DNA from: Oscillospiraceae bacterium | Lineage (GTDB): Bacteria > Bacillota > Clostridia > Oscillospirales > Oscillospiraceae | NCBI GenBank assembly: GCA_017397835.1 | Contig: JAFQHV010000026.1 | Location: forward strand, 1 to 64,000 | Length of the DNA stretch: 64,000 nt | Reading direction: 5' to 3' | Shown: positions 17,041 to 25,390 of the stretch, piece by piece | How positions within the stretch are numbered: position 1 is the stretch's first letter | Layout of the letters: the number at the start of each line of letters is the position of its first letter | The notes under the pieces: model-generated | Told to the model about the DNA's origin: nothing | What the model saw: only the letters and a program-made list of their open reading frames with translations | The model's database searches: none | Made by a program: the position numbers and the translations under genes

Positions 17041-17693
17041 TGGTCTGCTCTTGCCGGGGCAGAAACCGGCCCGAACCGAGCCGATACGCCCACTTGCATT
17101 TGCTGTGGAGTTGGGCAGGCTACTTTGCCATGTATTTCCTGACCGAACGTCTGATTCCGCTTGAGCGCTGTCACGTCATTCACTGTCGACTGGACGATAT
17201 GATCCCGTTTTGCGAGTGGTTTGTGATCCCCTATGTGTTTTGGTATTTGCTGGTGGCAGGTTCTCTCGTGTATTTCGGCTTGCGGGATGCGGACAGCTTT
17301 AAGAAGCTGCAGGTCTATATCATCGTTACGCAGATCGTGGCAATGATCGTTTATGTGGTCTATCCCAGCTGTCAAAACCTGCGGCCGGTGGAGTTCCCGA
17401 GGGAGAACGTGTTGTCCGACATTGTCCAGGTTTTGTACGCGATCGACACCAACACGGGAGTTTGTCCTTCGCTGCACTGCGCATACTCCTTTGGCATTGC
17501 CTCGGTCTGTTTGAAAGCCACCGGCATTTCTAAGGGGTGGAAGGCCTTTGTGGTGGTGGCCGCCGTTCTGATCTGTATGTCCACGGTGTTTATCAAACAA
17601 CACTCTGTGGTAGATTTTCTCGCGGCGATCCCGGTTGGCGTACTGGCAGAGGTACTGGTATTCCAAGTGTTTTTCAAACAAAAGAAACGATAA
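17040..17693 (+). CDS. PAP2 family membrane phosphatase
   Basis: A 217-aa integral membrane protein with about six hydrophobic segments. PAP2 motifs 2 and 3 are clear: PSLHC near residue 143, and an S-x5-H-x3-D arrangement in STVFIKQHSVVDF near 180. Motif 1 is represented by QNLRP near 118. Such enzymes dephosphorylate lipid phosphates or polyprenyl pyrophosphates, or act as head-group transferases (inositolphosphotransferase-like). The ATG overlaps the stop of the acyltransferase (TGATG), so the two are coupled, which suggests a joint lipid pathway. The product and substrate are unknown. Confidence 0.82.
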   Translation: MVCSCRGRNRPEPSRYAHLHLLWSWAGYFAMYFLTERLIPLERCHVIHCRLDDMIPFCEWFVIPYVFWYLLVAGSLVYFGLRDADSFKKLQVYIIVTQIVAMIVYVVYPSCQNLRPVEFPRENVLSDIVQVLYAIDTNTGVCPSLHCAYSFGIASVCLKATGISKGWKAFVVVAAVLICMSTVFIKQHSVVDFLAAIPVGVLAEVLVFQVFFKQKKR

Positions 17694-17698
17694 ATGAG

Positions 17699-17733
17699 CA
17701 CCCCCGGCTGCACATTGCAGACGGGGGTGTGTT
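17699..17733. terminator. Bidirectional terminator between convergent genes
   Basis: CACCCCCG (17699-17706) pairs with CGGGGGTG (17722-17729), and inside them CTGCA pairs with TGCAG. A T-rich TGTTGGTTT tail follows on the plus strand. It separates the PAP2 gene from the convergent SLH gene. Confidence 0.75.
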
Positions 17734-17741
17734 GGTTTGGC

Positions 17742-19055
17742 TCAAAACCATCCGGTTTTGCGGTTGTCTTTCAGCGTGAGGCAGTCAGCCAGCAGGGTGG
17801 CAGCATCGCTTCGGGTCAGGGGAGTGTCCAAACGTTCGGGGGTGCTGTCCTCCGGCCGCAGCACGCCGGCACAGGCAAGGTCGGCGGCAGACTGCATGGC
17901 CCAGTGGTCCCGGAGCCCGTGGCGGATACCGGCGGCGGACCAGGTCTGCACCGCTACGTCGGATACGTGGAACAGGTTATCCAGAATAGCGACAGCCTCG
18001 GCGCGCGTGATGGTGTGCTGGGGGCAGAACACGGCCTGGCCCACCTCATCTCGCAGACCGGTAACCGTGCCGGTCAGCAGGGCAGAGGACACGTATCCCT
18101 TGGCCCAGGCGGGAATGGAACTGTCATCGGAAAAGCCGGTCAGGCTGACCTGCTCCAGCGGCTCCTGCTCGGCAGCGGACATGGCCAAAGCTAGAAACTG
18201 GCTGCGGGTGACGGTGGTGTCGGGGGAGAAGAAATACAGGTCGTTGACCCGTTCGCCCACCAGCAGCCCCTCCTCTGCAAGGCGAATGGCCGCGTGATGG
18301 GCGGGGTGGCCGTCCATATCCGCGTAGGTGACGGCGGTATCTGCTTTTTCAATACGAAGGTTCACTGTGGCGGGGTTGGAGAGGTTGCCGGCCTGGTCTA
18401 CGGCCACGTAGGTGAACCGATCCTTTCCGGTCTTGTTTTCGTAGGGAGTATAGACGAAACTGCCGGAGCCGTCCTCCAGGATGGTCACGCTGCCCCGGGC
18501 AGGGGGAGCGGTCAGCTGAAAGGTCAGGCTGTCTCCGTCGGGATCCTTTGCGCGAAGCTGACCGGATATCGCTACATTGCGGTAGGTTTTCAATGACAGA
18601 TTTTCAGCGATCGGAGCCTGATTGGGCGCGGTGAGCAGATGGATGCTTACCGTAGCGGAGGGACCCTGCTGACCGGAGGAAAACGTGGGAGTGACCTGAA
18701 AGCTGGTGCTGCCTGCGGTGGATGCCGGGAAAGGCTGAAAGCGCAGCGCATCCAGAGCCTGAGCGCGCACGATGGTGCCTGTTTCCACGGCTTGACCACC
18801 CACGGTAAGGATGCCGCTGCTGCGGTCAGGGAGCGTGGTGATGGTCAGACTGGCAAGTTCGTCCCTTCCGGAAACGGAAAAGTCCTCTTTGCGAAAGGTG
18901 AGCGTTTCCCCCAGTACCACGTTTCGGGTCAGGTCGGGGAGGGATGCGGGCACCTCTTTTTTACCGAAGAACGCATAGGCAGGAATGGTCATGGTGAACA
19001 GAAGTGTGGCGCAAAGCACGGTGAGCAGAAGCCTGCGAACAGGATTGAGCTGCAA
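17742..19055 (-). CDS. Secreted SLH protein with cadherin-like/Ig-like repeat
   Basis: A 437-aa exported protein. Residues 1-28 form a signal peptide ending in AYA. Residues about 35-130 form a beta-rich domain of unknown type, and residues about 140-235 a cadherin-like/tandem-95 type fold (DPDGDSLTFQL, DRFTYVAVDQAGN). Residues about 245-430 carry three degenerate SLH repeats (ITRAEAVAILDNLF, LTRSDAATLLADCL) that bind cell-wall polymers. An AAGGAGGT site precedes the ATG. It probably acts as a wall-bound structural or adhesive protein; no catalytic motif is seen. It lies just downstream of rodA but behind a terminator. Confidence 0.85.
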   Translation of the reverse strand: MQLNPVRRLLLTVLCATLLFTMTIPAYAFFGKKEVPASLPDLTRNVVLGETLTFRKEDFSVSGRDELASLTITTLPDRSSGILTVGGQAVETGTIVRAQALDALRFQPFPASTAGSTSFQVTPTFSSGQQGPSATVSIHLLTAPNQAPIAENLSLKTYRNVAISGQLRAKDPDGDSLTFQLTAPPARGSVTILEDGSGSFVYTPYENKTGKDRFTYVAVDQAGNLSNPATVNLRIEKADTAVTYADMDGHPAHHAAIRLAEEGLLVGERVNDLYFFSPDTTVTRSQFLALAMSAAEQEPLEQVSLTGFSDDSSIPAWAKGYVSSALLTGTVTGLRDEVGQAVFCPQHTITRAEAVAILDNLFHVSDVAVQTWSAAGIRHGLRDHWAMQSAADLACAGVLRPEDSTPERLDTPLTRSDAATLLADCLTLKDNRKTGWF

Positions 19056-19117
19056 GATAAGGACCTCCTTTTATGGTTTGTCCTTATGGTTTGCAGTGGG
19101 CGCAGAATTATGCGAAA

Positions 19118-19160
19118 TAAAACGGGAGGATGAGCGAGCGTCATCCTCCCGTTTTGTTTA
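19118..19160. terminator. Bidirectional terminator after rodA
   Basis: AAAACGGGAGGATGA and its inverted copy around a GCGAGC-type loop, with A-run on one side and TTTTGTTTA on the other, lie immediately after the rodA stop on the minus strand. Confidence 0.85.
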
Positions 19161-20342
19161 TATTCGGTTGCGCAGCCAGCTGGGCAGAGAGTTCGCTTTC
19201 AGGCCGGATACGACACCCATGGCCACGTAGAGCGTGATCAGGGAGGAGCCGCCGTAGCTGAAAAAGGGAAGGGTCAGACCCATAACGGGCAGCACGTAAA
19301 GGCACATTCCCACGTTGAACACGGTTTGGATCAGCAGCATTCCGCCAAAAGCGGTGGCGGTGTAGGCGCAGAACGGGGAGGCGGAGGTGCGTCCCACGTG
19401 GAAACAGCGCAGGATAATGGCGGCCAGCAAAATCAGGATCAGCAGGCAGCCGATCATGCCAAGCTCTTCGCCGCAGGCGGAAAAGATAAAGTCGGTATGC
19501 CGGGCGGGCAGGGCGCTGGAATAGGGGGCCTGTGTCTGCGTTCCGTTCAAAAAACCCTGTCCGGAAAAACCGCCGGAGCCAAGCGCTAAAAGGGAGCGGT
19601 CCTGCTGGAAGCCGCGGTCCAGAGGGTCCAGATCGTGGTCCAATACCACGAGAAAACGCATACGAATGTAGTCAAACCGATCGGATTGGAGTATGGTTTT
19701 CCAAGCGAAAAAGAAACCGCCTGCGGCACCGGCGGCGCCGATCAAAAACCAGTACAGCTTGACTCCGGCGGTCCATGCCAAAATGACGAACAGGAAGATG
19801 TAGACCATGCACATACCCATGTCGCCGCAGATCACGGCGATCAGCCCCACCATGAACATGGCGTGGGCTCCGATCTGCAGGATGCTGGAAGGGGAACTGA
19901 TGCTGTGCCCGCGCTCCTGCAGGCGATTGATTTGATGAGCCATAAGCAGGATGAAGGGGATTTTGACGATCTCATTCGGCTGCAGGTCCAAGGGGAAACC
20001 GGGGATGATCTTGTCGATGGCCAGCCAGTTCAGGTTGCCGGAGTTGTTGTCGGTACCCAAGGGGGTCAGCAGCAACAGCAAGAATACTACGTTGAAAATG
20101 AAAAAACCTTTCCAGCCGCGCTCCACCAGTGTTTGAAAATCCACGAAGGTCAGGGCGATGTACAGGCAGATACCCACCAGCATGGCCACGAACTGCACGA
20201 TGACCGAGCGGTAGCCCCCCGACCAGCGGGTGGCGCTGAAAATCAGGGCGATGCCGTACAGACTGGCGCCCGTGCAAAGGCAAAGCAGAAGGACGTCACC
20301 CTTGCGGAAAAATTCCTGCAGGATAAGACTCAGCCTCGACAT
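19158..20342 (-). CDS. rodA: RodA/FtsW/SpoVE family peptidoglycan glycosyltransferase
   Basis: A 394-aa SEDS protein with about ten membrane segments, which polymerises lipid II into glycan strands together with a class B penicillin-binding protein. Family marks are the LQPNEIVKIPFIL block near residue 120, the long extracellular loop ending in ARHTDFIFSACGEELG near 290, and LPFFSYGGSSL near 360. FtsW versus RodA cannot be settled, but the lack of a division-gene context favours RodA. The ATG at 20342 has GGGAGGTGAG upstream; a TTG at 20357 is unlikely. It is divergent from tsaE. Confidence 0.88.
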   Translation of the reverse strand: MSRLSLILQEFFRKGDVLLLCLCTGASLYGIALIFSATRWSGGYRSVIVQFVAMLVGICLYIALTFVDFQTLVERGWKGFFIFNVVFLLLLLTPLGTDNNSGNLNWLAIDKIIPGFPLDLQPNEIVKIPFILLMAHQINRLQERGHSISSPSSILQIGAHAMFMVGLIAVICGDMGMCMVYIFLFVILAWTAGVKLYWFLIGAAGAAGGFFFAWKTILQSDRFDYIRMRFLVVLDHDLDPLDRGFQQDRSLLALGSGGFSGQGFLNGTQTQAPYSSALPARHTDFIFSACGEELGMIGCLLILILLAAIILRCFHVGRTSASPFCAYTATAFGGMLLIQTVFNVGMCLYVLPVMGLTLPFFSYGGSSLITLYVAMGVVSGLKANSLPSWLRNRI

Positions 20343-20448
20343 GCCCTCACCTCCCAAAAAGATTTTGCCCTATTTTACCACTTTCCTGTGGAAAGGTAAA
20401 CAGGTTTTGTGATATGATAGGAAAAACGAACCGACAGGCGGTGATCAA

Positions 20449-20874
20449 GTGGAGTACATCACGAACAGTCCCGAACAGACCGAACAGCTGGGACAGCGGC
20501 TGGCAGCAGGGCTGACTGCCGGGTCGGTCGTGGCATTCACCGGGGATCTGGGGGCGGGGAAGACGGCCTTTACCCGCGGGCTTGCCCGAGGACTGGAAAT
20601 CCCGGGGCAGGTGACCAGCCCGACATTTACCATCGTAAACGAGTACGAGGGTGGGCGGCTGCCGCTGTTTCACTTCGATATGTACCGCCTGTCCTGTTCG
20701 GACGAGCTGTTTGACATCGGGTGGGAAGATTATCTCGCCCGCGGCGGCGTGTGTGCGGTAGAGTGGAGTGAAATTGTGGACGATGCGCTGGACAGCAACT
20801 GTATCCGGGTGGATATTCGCCGCGGTGACGGAGACAGCGTTCGCCGGATCACCATCACCGGCATCGAATTATAA
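20449..20874 (+). CDS. tsaE: tRNA threonylcarbamoyladenosine biosynthesis ATPase TsaE
   Basis: A 141-aa P-loop protein, normal length for TsaE, which supports the TsaB-TsaD complex in making t6A37 on ANN-decoding tRNAs. Walker A is GDLGAGKTAF (residues about 32-41). SPTFTIVNEY (57-66), FHFDMYRL and the conserved Trp-Ser of VEWSE are all in place. It starts with GTG at 20449 after AGGCGGTGA. The tsaE-tsaB order is the common bacterial one; rimI and tsaD, often next, are absent here. Confidence 0.93.
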   Translation: MEYITNSPEQTEQLGQRLAAGLTAGSVVAFTGDLGAGKTAFTRGLARGLEIPGQVTSPTFTIVNEYEGGRLPLFHFDMYRLSCSDELFDIGWEDYLARGGVCAVEWSEIVDDALDSNCIRVDIRRGDGDSVRRITITGIEL

Positions 20875-20901
20875 TATGCAGAAGACCCGGGAGGGGAGAA
20901 G

Positions 20902-21612
20902 ATGAAGATACTTGCGCTGGAGTCCTCGGCGACCGCCTGCTCGGTGGCGTTGTGTGAGGAGGGGCGGCTGATTGCCCAAACCTTTCAAAACAGCGGCCTG
21001 ACCCACAGCCGCACCCTGATGCCCATGGCGGAAAGTCTGCTGGCCGGCTGCGGGCAGCGGCCGAAGGACGTGGATGTGGTGGCGGTGGCCGCCGGGCCGG
21101 GATCCTTTACCGGCCTGCGTATCGGCGTTGCCACGGCCAAGGGCCTTGGATGGGCGTGGCAGAAACCCTGTGCACCCTGCTCCACGCTGGAATCTATGGC
21201 GTGGCAGCTGGCCCACACGGAAGCAGTCATCGTGGCGGTGATGGATGCCCGCCGCAATCAGGTCTATAATGCTCTGTTTCGTGCTAGGGGCGGAGCGCCG
21301 GAACGGCTGTGTCCCGACCGGGCGGTTTCCCTTGCCGAGGTGGAGGAAGAGATTAGAAATCTGCCGGGACAAAAAATACTGGTTGGCGACGGCGCACAAC
21401 TGTGCTATAATGAGTGGCAGGAACGTGTGCCCGAGCTGTGCATGGCTCCAGAACATCTGCGATGGCAGTCGGCCTGGGGGGTCGCCCGTGCGGCGCTGGA
21501 CCTGGCCCGGCGGGACGAACTGGTCAGCGCGGAACAGCTGGCTCCGGTCTACCACCGGCTTTCTCAGGCGGAGCGGGAGCGACTTGCAAAACAGACGGAC
21601 ACGAAAGAATAA
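20902..21612 (+). CDS. tsaB: tRNA threonylcarbamoyladenosine biosynthesis protein TsaB
   Basis: A 236-aa ASKHA-fold protein, the scaffold partner of TsaD in the t6A complex. Typical are ALESSATACSVAL at the N-terminus, GLTHSRTLMP near 32 and the GPGSFTGLRIG block (residues about 68-78). It lacks the HxxxH metal site of TsaD, as expected for TsaB. GGGAGGGG upstream of 20902 sets the start. upp follows after 22 bases. Confidence 0.93.
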   Translation: MKILALESSATACSVALCEEGRLIAQTFQNSGLTHSRTLMPMAESLLAGCGQRPKDVDVVAVAAGPGSFTGLRIGVATAKGLGWAWQKPCAPCSTLESMAWQLAHTEAVIVAVMDARRNQVYNALFRARGGAPERLCPDRAVSLAEVEEEIRNLPGQKILVGDGAQLCYNEWQERVPELCMAPEHLRWQSAWGVARAALDLARRDELVSAEQLAPVYHRLSQAERERLAKQTDTKE

Positions 21613-21634
21613 ATTATAAAAGGGGTAAGTTGAA

Positions 21635-22267
21635 ATGGATAACAAGGTTCACGTTCTGGATCATCCTCTGCTTCAGCACAAACTCAGCATTCTGCGCGAC
21701 GAGCGTACCGGTGTGAAAGAATTCCGCGAGATCGTATCCGAAATCGCTGCGCTGGAGTGCTACGAGGCCACCCGCGATCTGCCGCTGGAAGACGTGCAGA
21801 TCAAGACCCCCATCACCACCGGAACCTTTAAGCAGCTGGCGGGCAAGAAACTGGCCATCGTTCCCATTCTGCGTGCCGGTCTTGGTATGGTGGACGGCAT
21901 TCTGAATCTGATCCCCTCTGCCAAGGTGGGGCATATCGGTCTGTACCGCGACCCCGAGACCCACGCTCCCGTGGAGTATTACTGCAAGATGCCCAGCGAC
22001 ATTGCCGAGCGTGACGTCATCGTGCTGGATCCCATGCTGGCCACCGGCGGTTCTGCCTCTGCGGCCATCACCTTCCTGAAGGGATATGGCTGCAAGCACA
22101 TCAAGCTGATGAACATTTTGGCTGCCCCCGAAGGTATTGACTGCATCCGTAAGGATCACCCCGACGTGGATATCTATGTGGCGGCGGTGGATGAGAAGCT
22201 CAACGACCACGCCTATATCGTTCCCGGCCTGGGCGATGCCGGTGACCGTATTTTCGGCACCAAGTAA
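21635..22267 (+). CDS. upp: Uracil phosphoribosyltransferase
   Basis: Salvages uracil to UMP using PRPP. The product is 210 aa, the standard length. The PRPP-binding loop is [10 protein letters not shown] (residues about 131-140), [10 protein letters not shown] is near 80, and the C-terminal [16 protein letters not shown] is the uracil-binding block. AGGGG at 21621-21625 precedes the ATG. Transcription ends at the following terminator. Confidence 0.96.
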   Translation: MDNKVHVLDHPLLQHKLSILRDERTGVKEFREIVSEIAALECYEATRDLPLEDVQIKTPITTGTFKQLAGKKLAIVPILRAGLGMVDGILNLIPSAKVGHIGLYRDPETHAPVEYYCKMPSDIAERDVIVLDPMLATGGSASAAITFLKGYGCKHIKLMNILAAPEGIDCIRKDHPDVDIYVAAVDEKLNDHAYIVPGLGDAGDRIFGTK

Positions 22268-22272
22268 GAAAA

Positions 22273-22328
22273 AACACAACTTCCGCCGCAACGGTTTGTT
22301 GGTTGCGGCGGAAGTTGAAATTTTTTCA
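22273..22328 (+). terminator. Terminator of upp
   Basis: A 16-bp perfect stem (22277-22292 with 22302-22317) around a GGTTTGTTG loop is followed by AAATTTTTTC. Confidence 0.88.
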
Positions 22329-22337
22329 AATAACCTA

Positions 22338-22365
22338 TTGACTTTCTCAAAGCATCTGCTATAAT
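22338..22365 (+). promoter_or_regulatory. Promoter of tRNA-Gln
   Basis: TTGACT (22338-22343) and TATAAT (22360-22365) are separated by 16 bases. The expected start is about 25 bases before the tRNA. Confidence 0.7.
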
Positions 22366-22397
22366 AAACCCTGCGCTTGCGAGAGTGAGTGCAATTT

Positions 22398-22471
22398 AGC
22401 GGGATTGTGTAAGGGTAGCACGACAGACTCTGACTCTGTTTGTGAGGGTTCGAATCCTTCTCCCGCTGCCA
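22398..22471 (+). tRNA. tRNA-Gln (anticodon CTG)
   Basis: A 74-base cloverleaf with encoded CCA. The acceptor stem is AGCGGGA/TCCCGCT, the D-stem GTGT/GCAC, the anticodon stem ACAGA/TCTGT with loop CTCTGAC (anticodon CTG, codon CAG), and the T-arm ends in GGGTTCGAATCC. All stems pair. Its 3' end and the terminator behind it are duplicated 174 bases downstream. Confidence 0.93.
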
Positions 22472-22506
22472 AACGACCTTCGGTGAAAACCGGGGGTCGT
22501 TCTTTT
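22448..22506 (+). repeat. 59-bp direct repeat, copy 1 (tRNA-Gln 3' end plus terminator)
   Basis: Covers the T-arm, acceptor 3' strand, CCA and terminator hairpin of tRNA-Gln. An identical 59 bases occur at 22622-22680. The hairpin part (AACGACC/GGTCGTT with an inner CGGT/ACCG stem and a T-run) is the natural terminator of the tRNA. Confidence 0.9.
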
Positions 22507-22529
22507 TTTGCAGCGATTCGGTGAGGGGG

Positions 22530-22548
22530 GGATTCGAACCCTCACAAA
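22530..22548 (-). repeat. Inverted 19-bp copy of the tRNA-Gln T-arm region
   Basis: This segment is the exact reverse complement of 22439-22457 within tRNA-Gln (variable region and T-arm). It lies between the two direct 59-bp repeats and may derive from another tRNA with the same T-arm in the opposite orientation. Confidence 0.75.
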
Positions 22549-22621
22549 ATACCATCCGTGCGATTCCGGCCTGTGGCCGGGAGCACGGGGAATACAATCA
22601 TGGTTCGACGAACGGCTTGCC

Positions 22622-22680
22622 GTTCGAATCCTTCTCCCGCTGCCAAACGACCTTCGGTGAAAACCGGGGGTCGTTCTTTT
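22622..22680 (+). repeat. 59-bp direct repeat, copy 2
   Basis: Exact duplicate of 22448-22506. It is not attached to an acceptor 5' strand, so it is a tRNA 3'-end remnant with terminator. Arrangements like this arise at integration sites in tRNA 3' ends or by local duplication; only 115 bases lie between the copies and no integrase gene is near. Confidence 0.85.
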
Positions 22681-22801
22681 GCGGTGAACAGGCAAAGCGG
22701 AATGCTGACAAACAACAGGGAAAACATGGCTATAATAGGGAAAACGGTCAAAATATCGTCTCGGATGTCGTTGAATTTTATTTGGAAAATGGAAAAATGG
22801 C

Positions 22802-22830
22802 TTGCTTTTCTTTGCTAAATCGTCTATAAT
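22802..22830 (+). promoter_or_regulatory. Promoter upstream of the membrane protein/SLH pair
   Basis: TTGCTT (22802-22807) and TATAAT (22825-22830) with a 17-base spacer. The leader to the GTG at 22939 would be about 100 bases. I see no other element between 22681 and 22938. Confidence 0.55.
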
Positions 22831-22938
22831 GCAAAAATAGGATAGTAAAATGGTTTACTGTTGTAAAAAACGGGTTAACTGCATTCGACATTGCAATTAA
22901 CCAAAACACAACGTTTGAGCAGGAGGATGGTTACATAA

Positions 22939-23682
22939 GTGTCTTTGCGTAAAAAAATTATTTGTGGCATCCTTGCGGTCGTGGTTGTTGGCATAGGTGC
23001 TGTGGCTATATGGCTGCGTGACGATATCAATGCAGTTCTTTCGGGTCTGCGTTACTCTTCGGATGAGTTGGAAGTACAGCTGACGCAGAATGAGCAGGCA
23101 ATCAAGGATGCGACTCAAGTGGCTCCGGACATTACCATTCGGGACCTAACCGAAGAGGACAGGCAGTCGCTGAAAGACGGAAGCATCACAAAAGAGGAAC
23201 TAATCCAAAGTCTGATTGAGCCGGTTCAGCAACCCAAGCAAGAAACGAAACAGGACGGTCAGCAACCTACGAAGCAGGACGAACAGCCGTCAGCTCCGTC
23301 ACAGAAGGACCCCGTGCAGGTGAGTGACTACCAAAAACAGTTGGCCTCCATCATTGCAGAGGTTTATGTTCTGCGTGAGGAGTTTTTGATTGAGTTGGAT
23401 GACCTGCTGGCCGAGGCAAAGGCGGAGTACGTGTCCATCCCCAAAAATGAGAGGACTACCGCTAAGTTGACAAGTTTGGCAAGCGGATACTTTACAAGAG
23501 CGTACAGCTTGGAAAAAGAGTGTGATGGCCTCATGAAGGACATCATCGACCGCTTGGAAGAGCTGCTGCAGGCCAATGGAGATGACCTATCCATTGCCGA
23601 TGCGGTGTATGACACCTATCTCAGTGAAAAACGTTTGAAGAAATCATGGTATTTAGCCGAATTGAAGAAAAGAGGGATTTGA
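22939..23682 (+). CDS. Single-pass membrane protein of unknown function
   Basis: A 247-aa protein. A Lys/Arg start and a membrane segment (residues about 7-27) give a type II topology with the bulk outside. Residues about 90-125 are a Gln/Lys/Pro-rich linker, and residues about 130-247 are helical and charged with predicted coiled-coil character, including acidic patches such as ELDDLLAEAKAEY. No enzyme motif is seen and I do not recognise the family. It starts with GTG, with AGGAGG 12 bases upstream. The SLH gene begins two bases after its stop, so the two are almost certainly co-expressed. Base usage is more AT-rich than in neighbouring housekeeping genes. Confidence 0.75.
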   Translation: MSLRKKIICGILAVVVVGIGAVAIWLRDDINAVLSGLRYSSDELEVQLTQNEQAIKDATQVAPDITIRDLTEEDRQSLKDGSITKEELIQSLIEPVQQPKQETKQDGQQPTKQDEQPSAPSQKDPVQVSDYQKQLASIIAEVYVLREEFLIELDDLLAEAKAEYVSIPKNERTTAKLTSLASGYFTRAYSLEKECDGLMKDIIDRLEELLQANGDDLSIADAVYDTYLSEKRLKKSWYLAELKKRGI

Positions 23683-23684
23683 TT

Positions 23685-25316
23685 ATGAAAAAAAAGATGA
23701 GACAGTTTGGTGCAGCGGTTTTGGCTGTGTGTATGATGCTGTCCGTGGTGTCCTATGCATCTGCTGCAGATGAAAAAAGCACCATCAAAGTTACCGTTAC
23801 GGATACCACCTTGGATCTTCCTATGGGCAGAACCGTTGAGGCGACTCGTGCGGAACTGGATAAGCGCGATTACTTGATTGAGGCGATTTATGATGCCATC
23901 GGTGGCGAGACCATGGGCGATCATGTTGCCAGCGAATATCAGAAAATTCACACGGGCCATAAGGGTGGCATCATGTCGGATGATTGCTCGGTGGAGTCCT
24001 GCCACCTGTATTCCATTTGGACGAAAGAGCTGAATGGCTGGTTTGATAAGGCACAAGTGGCTTATCTGGACGGTGCAAGTGCATGGCGTGAATGGATTTC
24101 CGAAAGCGCCAATGATTATGAAGGCAAGATCAGCAACGATTCGGATAAGACCGATGGTAGCCTGAAGGACTTGCTGATGGATATGGACTCCAGAATCGAA
24201 GAGCTGGAGGCTGATGTGCTCTATAAGATGACGTCCAGCTCTGATCGCTATATTTTCACGGTTACTCGTACGGGTCCCGACTACGGCGAAGGCGATGACG
24301 ATGATGATGACAATCAGGGTGGCACCGGCGGCGGTGGTAGCAGCGTACCGACCACCTCTACGCAGACCATCAAGAACGAGGATGGTTCCGTTACCACGAT
24401 TATCACCAACAACCGGACCGGTGTTGTGACTGAAATCACCACGGGTACCAATGGTGTTACGGCCACCACTGTGACGGACAAAAATGGCAATGCCAGTGCT
24501 ACGGAGGTTGTCGTTCCCGATGGTGCGGCAGAACCGGTTGAGTTGCCTTTGCCTGTTAAGGATAAGGGCGAGCTGAACATTACGGTTCCCGATGGTGGTG
24601 TCCAGATTGTCATTCCTGTTAACAAGGACTCCTCCGGTAATGTGGTTGTAATCGTAAAGCCTGACGGCACGGAGGAAGTCATCAAGTTTACCTCCTTGAC
24701 CGATGGCGGTGTGGTTGTTACCTTGAAAGACGGCACGCGCGTGAAGGTTGTCGACAAGTCCAAAGATTTCATTGACATCGATGGACACTGGGCCGAGAAG
24801 GCGATTGACTATGTTGCTGCACGCGGCCTGTTTGCCGGTACCGGCGACGGTTCTACCTTCAGCCCCGAAATTCGTCTGGATCGTGCCATGATGGCGCAGA
24901 TTGTCTACAATCTGGAGGGCAATGAGAGCCACAATTACGTCCACGGCTTCCCCGACGTTCCCGATGGTAAGTGGTACAGCAAGGGCATTAACTGGGCCGC
25001 CAGAGAGGACGTTGTGGCTGGTTACGGCGACGGTCTCTATCGACCCGAGAAGCTGCTCAGCCGTGAAGAAGTTGTTCAGATTTTCTACAACTACGCTATG
25101 GCTCTGGGCCTTGACGTTTCCAAGCGCGCTGATCTGAGCGGCTATCCCGATCAGGCCAGCATTTCCGGTTGGGCTCGTGCTGCCATGGAGTGGGGCATCC
25201 AGTCCGGTCTGGTGGCCGGTAAGGGCGGCGGATTTATTGATCCGCTGGCCAATACCACCCGTGCCGAGTGTGCGCAGATGTTTATGAACTTCCTTGAGAG
25301 AATTGCCGTAAACTGA
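23685..25316 (+). CDS. Secreted SLH-domain surface protein
   Basis: A 543-aa exported protein. The signal peptide is residues 1-27 (cut after ASA). Residues about 30-205 form a domain of unknown fold with a helical, acidic half. An Asp-run then a Gly-rich linker (about 206-220) leads into a Thr/Val-rich beta region (about 225-360), then three SLH repeats at about 363-420, 425-483 and 488-543 (WAEKAIDYVAARGLFAG, WAAREDVVAGYGDG, AMEWGIQSGLVAGKG). These attach it to secondary wall polymers. ATG 23685 is preceded by AGAGGGA. It is coupled to the upstream membrane protein and lies 74 bases before the peptide precursor gene, so it may belong to the same transcript. Confidence 0.88.
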   Translation: MKKKMRQFGAAVLAVCMMLSVVSYASAADEKSTIKVTVTDTTLDLPMGRTVEATRAELDKRDYLIEAIYDAIGGETMGDHVASEYQKIHTGHKGGIMSDDCSVESCHLYSIWTKELNGWFDKAQVAYLDGASAWREWISESANDYEGKISNDSDKTDGSLKDLLMDMDSRIEELEADVLYKMTSSSDRYIFTVTRTGPDYGEGDDDDDDNQGGTGGGGSSVPTTSTQTIKNEDGSVTTIITNNRTGVVTEITTGTNGVTATTVTDKNGNASATEVVVPDGAAEPVELPLPVKDKGELNITVPDGGVQIVIPVNKDSSGNVVVIVKPDGTEEVIKFTSLTDGGVVVTLKDGTRVKVVDKSKDFIDIDGHWAEKAIDYVAARGLFAGTGDGSTFSPEIRLDRAMMAQIVYNLEGNESHNYVHGFPDVPDGKWYSKGINWAAREDVVAGYGDGLYRPEKLLSREEVVQIFYNYAMALGLDVSKRADLSGYPDQASISGWARAAMEWGIQSGLVAGKGGGFIDPLANTTRAECAQMFMNFLERIAVN

Positions 25317-25390
25317 TTTGTTTCCTTTGGTTATAACCGGAAACGGTTATGATATTCATTGCGAAATACATATGGAAGGAGTGAGTTGAA

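Noticed and set aside
22507..22621. A functional second tRNA between the 59-bp repeats
   Set aside because: A T-arm-like piece is visible on the minus strand, but I could not form a full cloverleaf with a paired acceptor stem.
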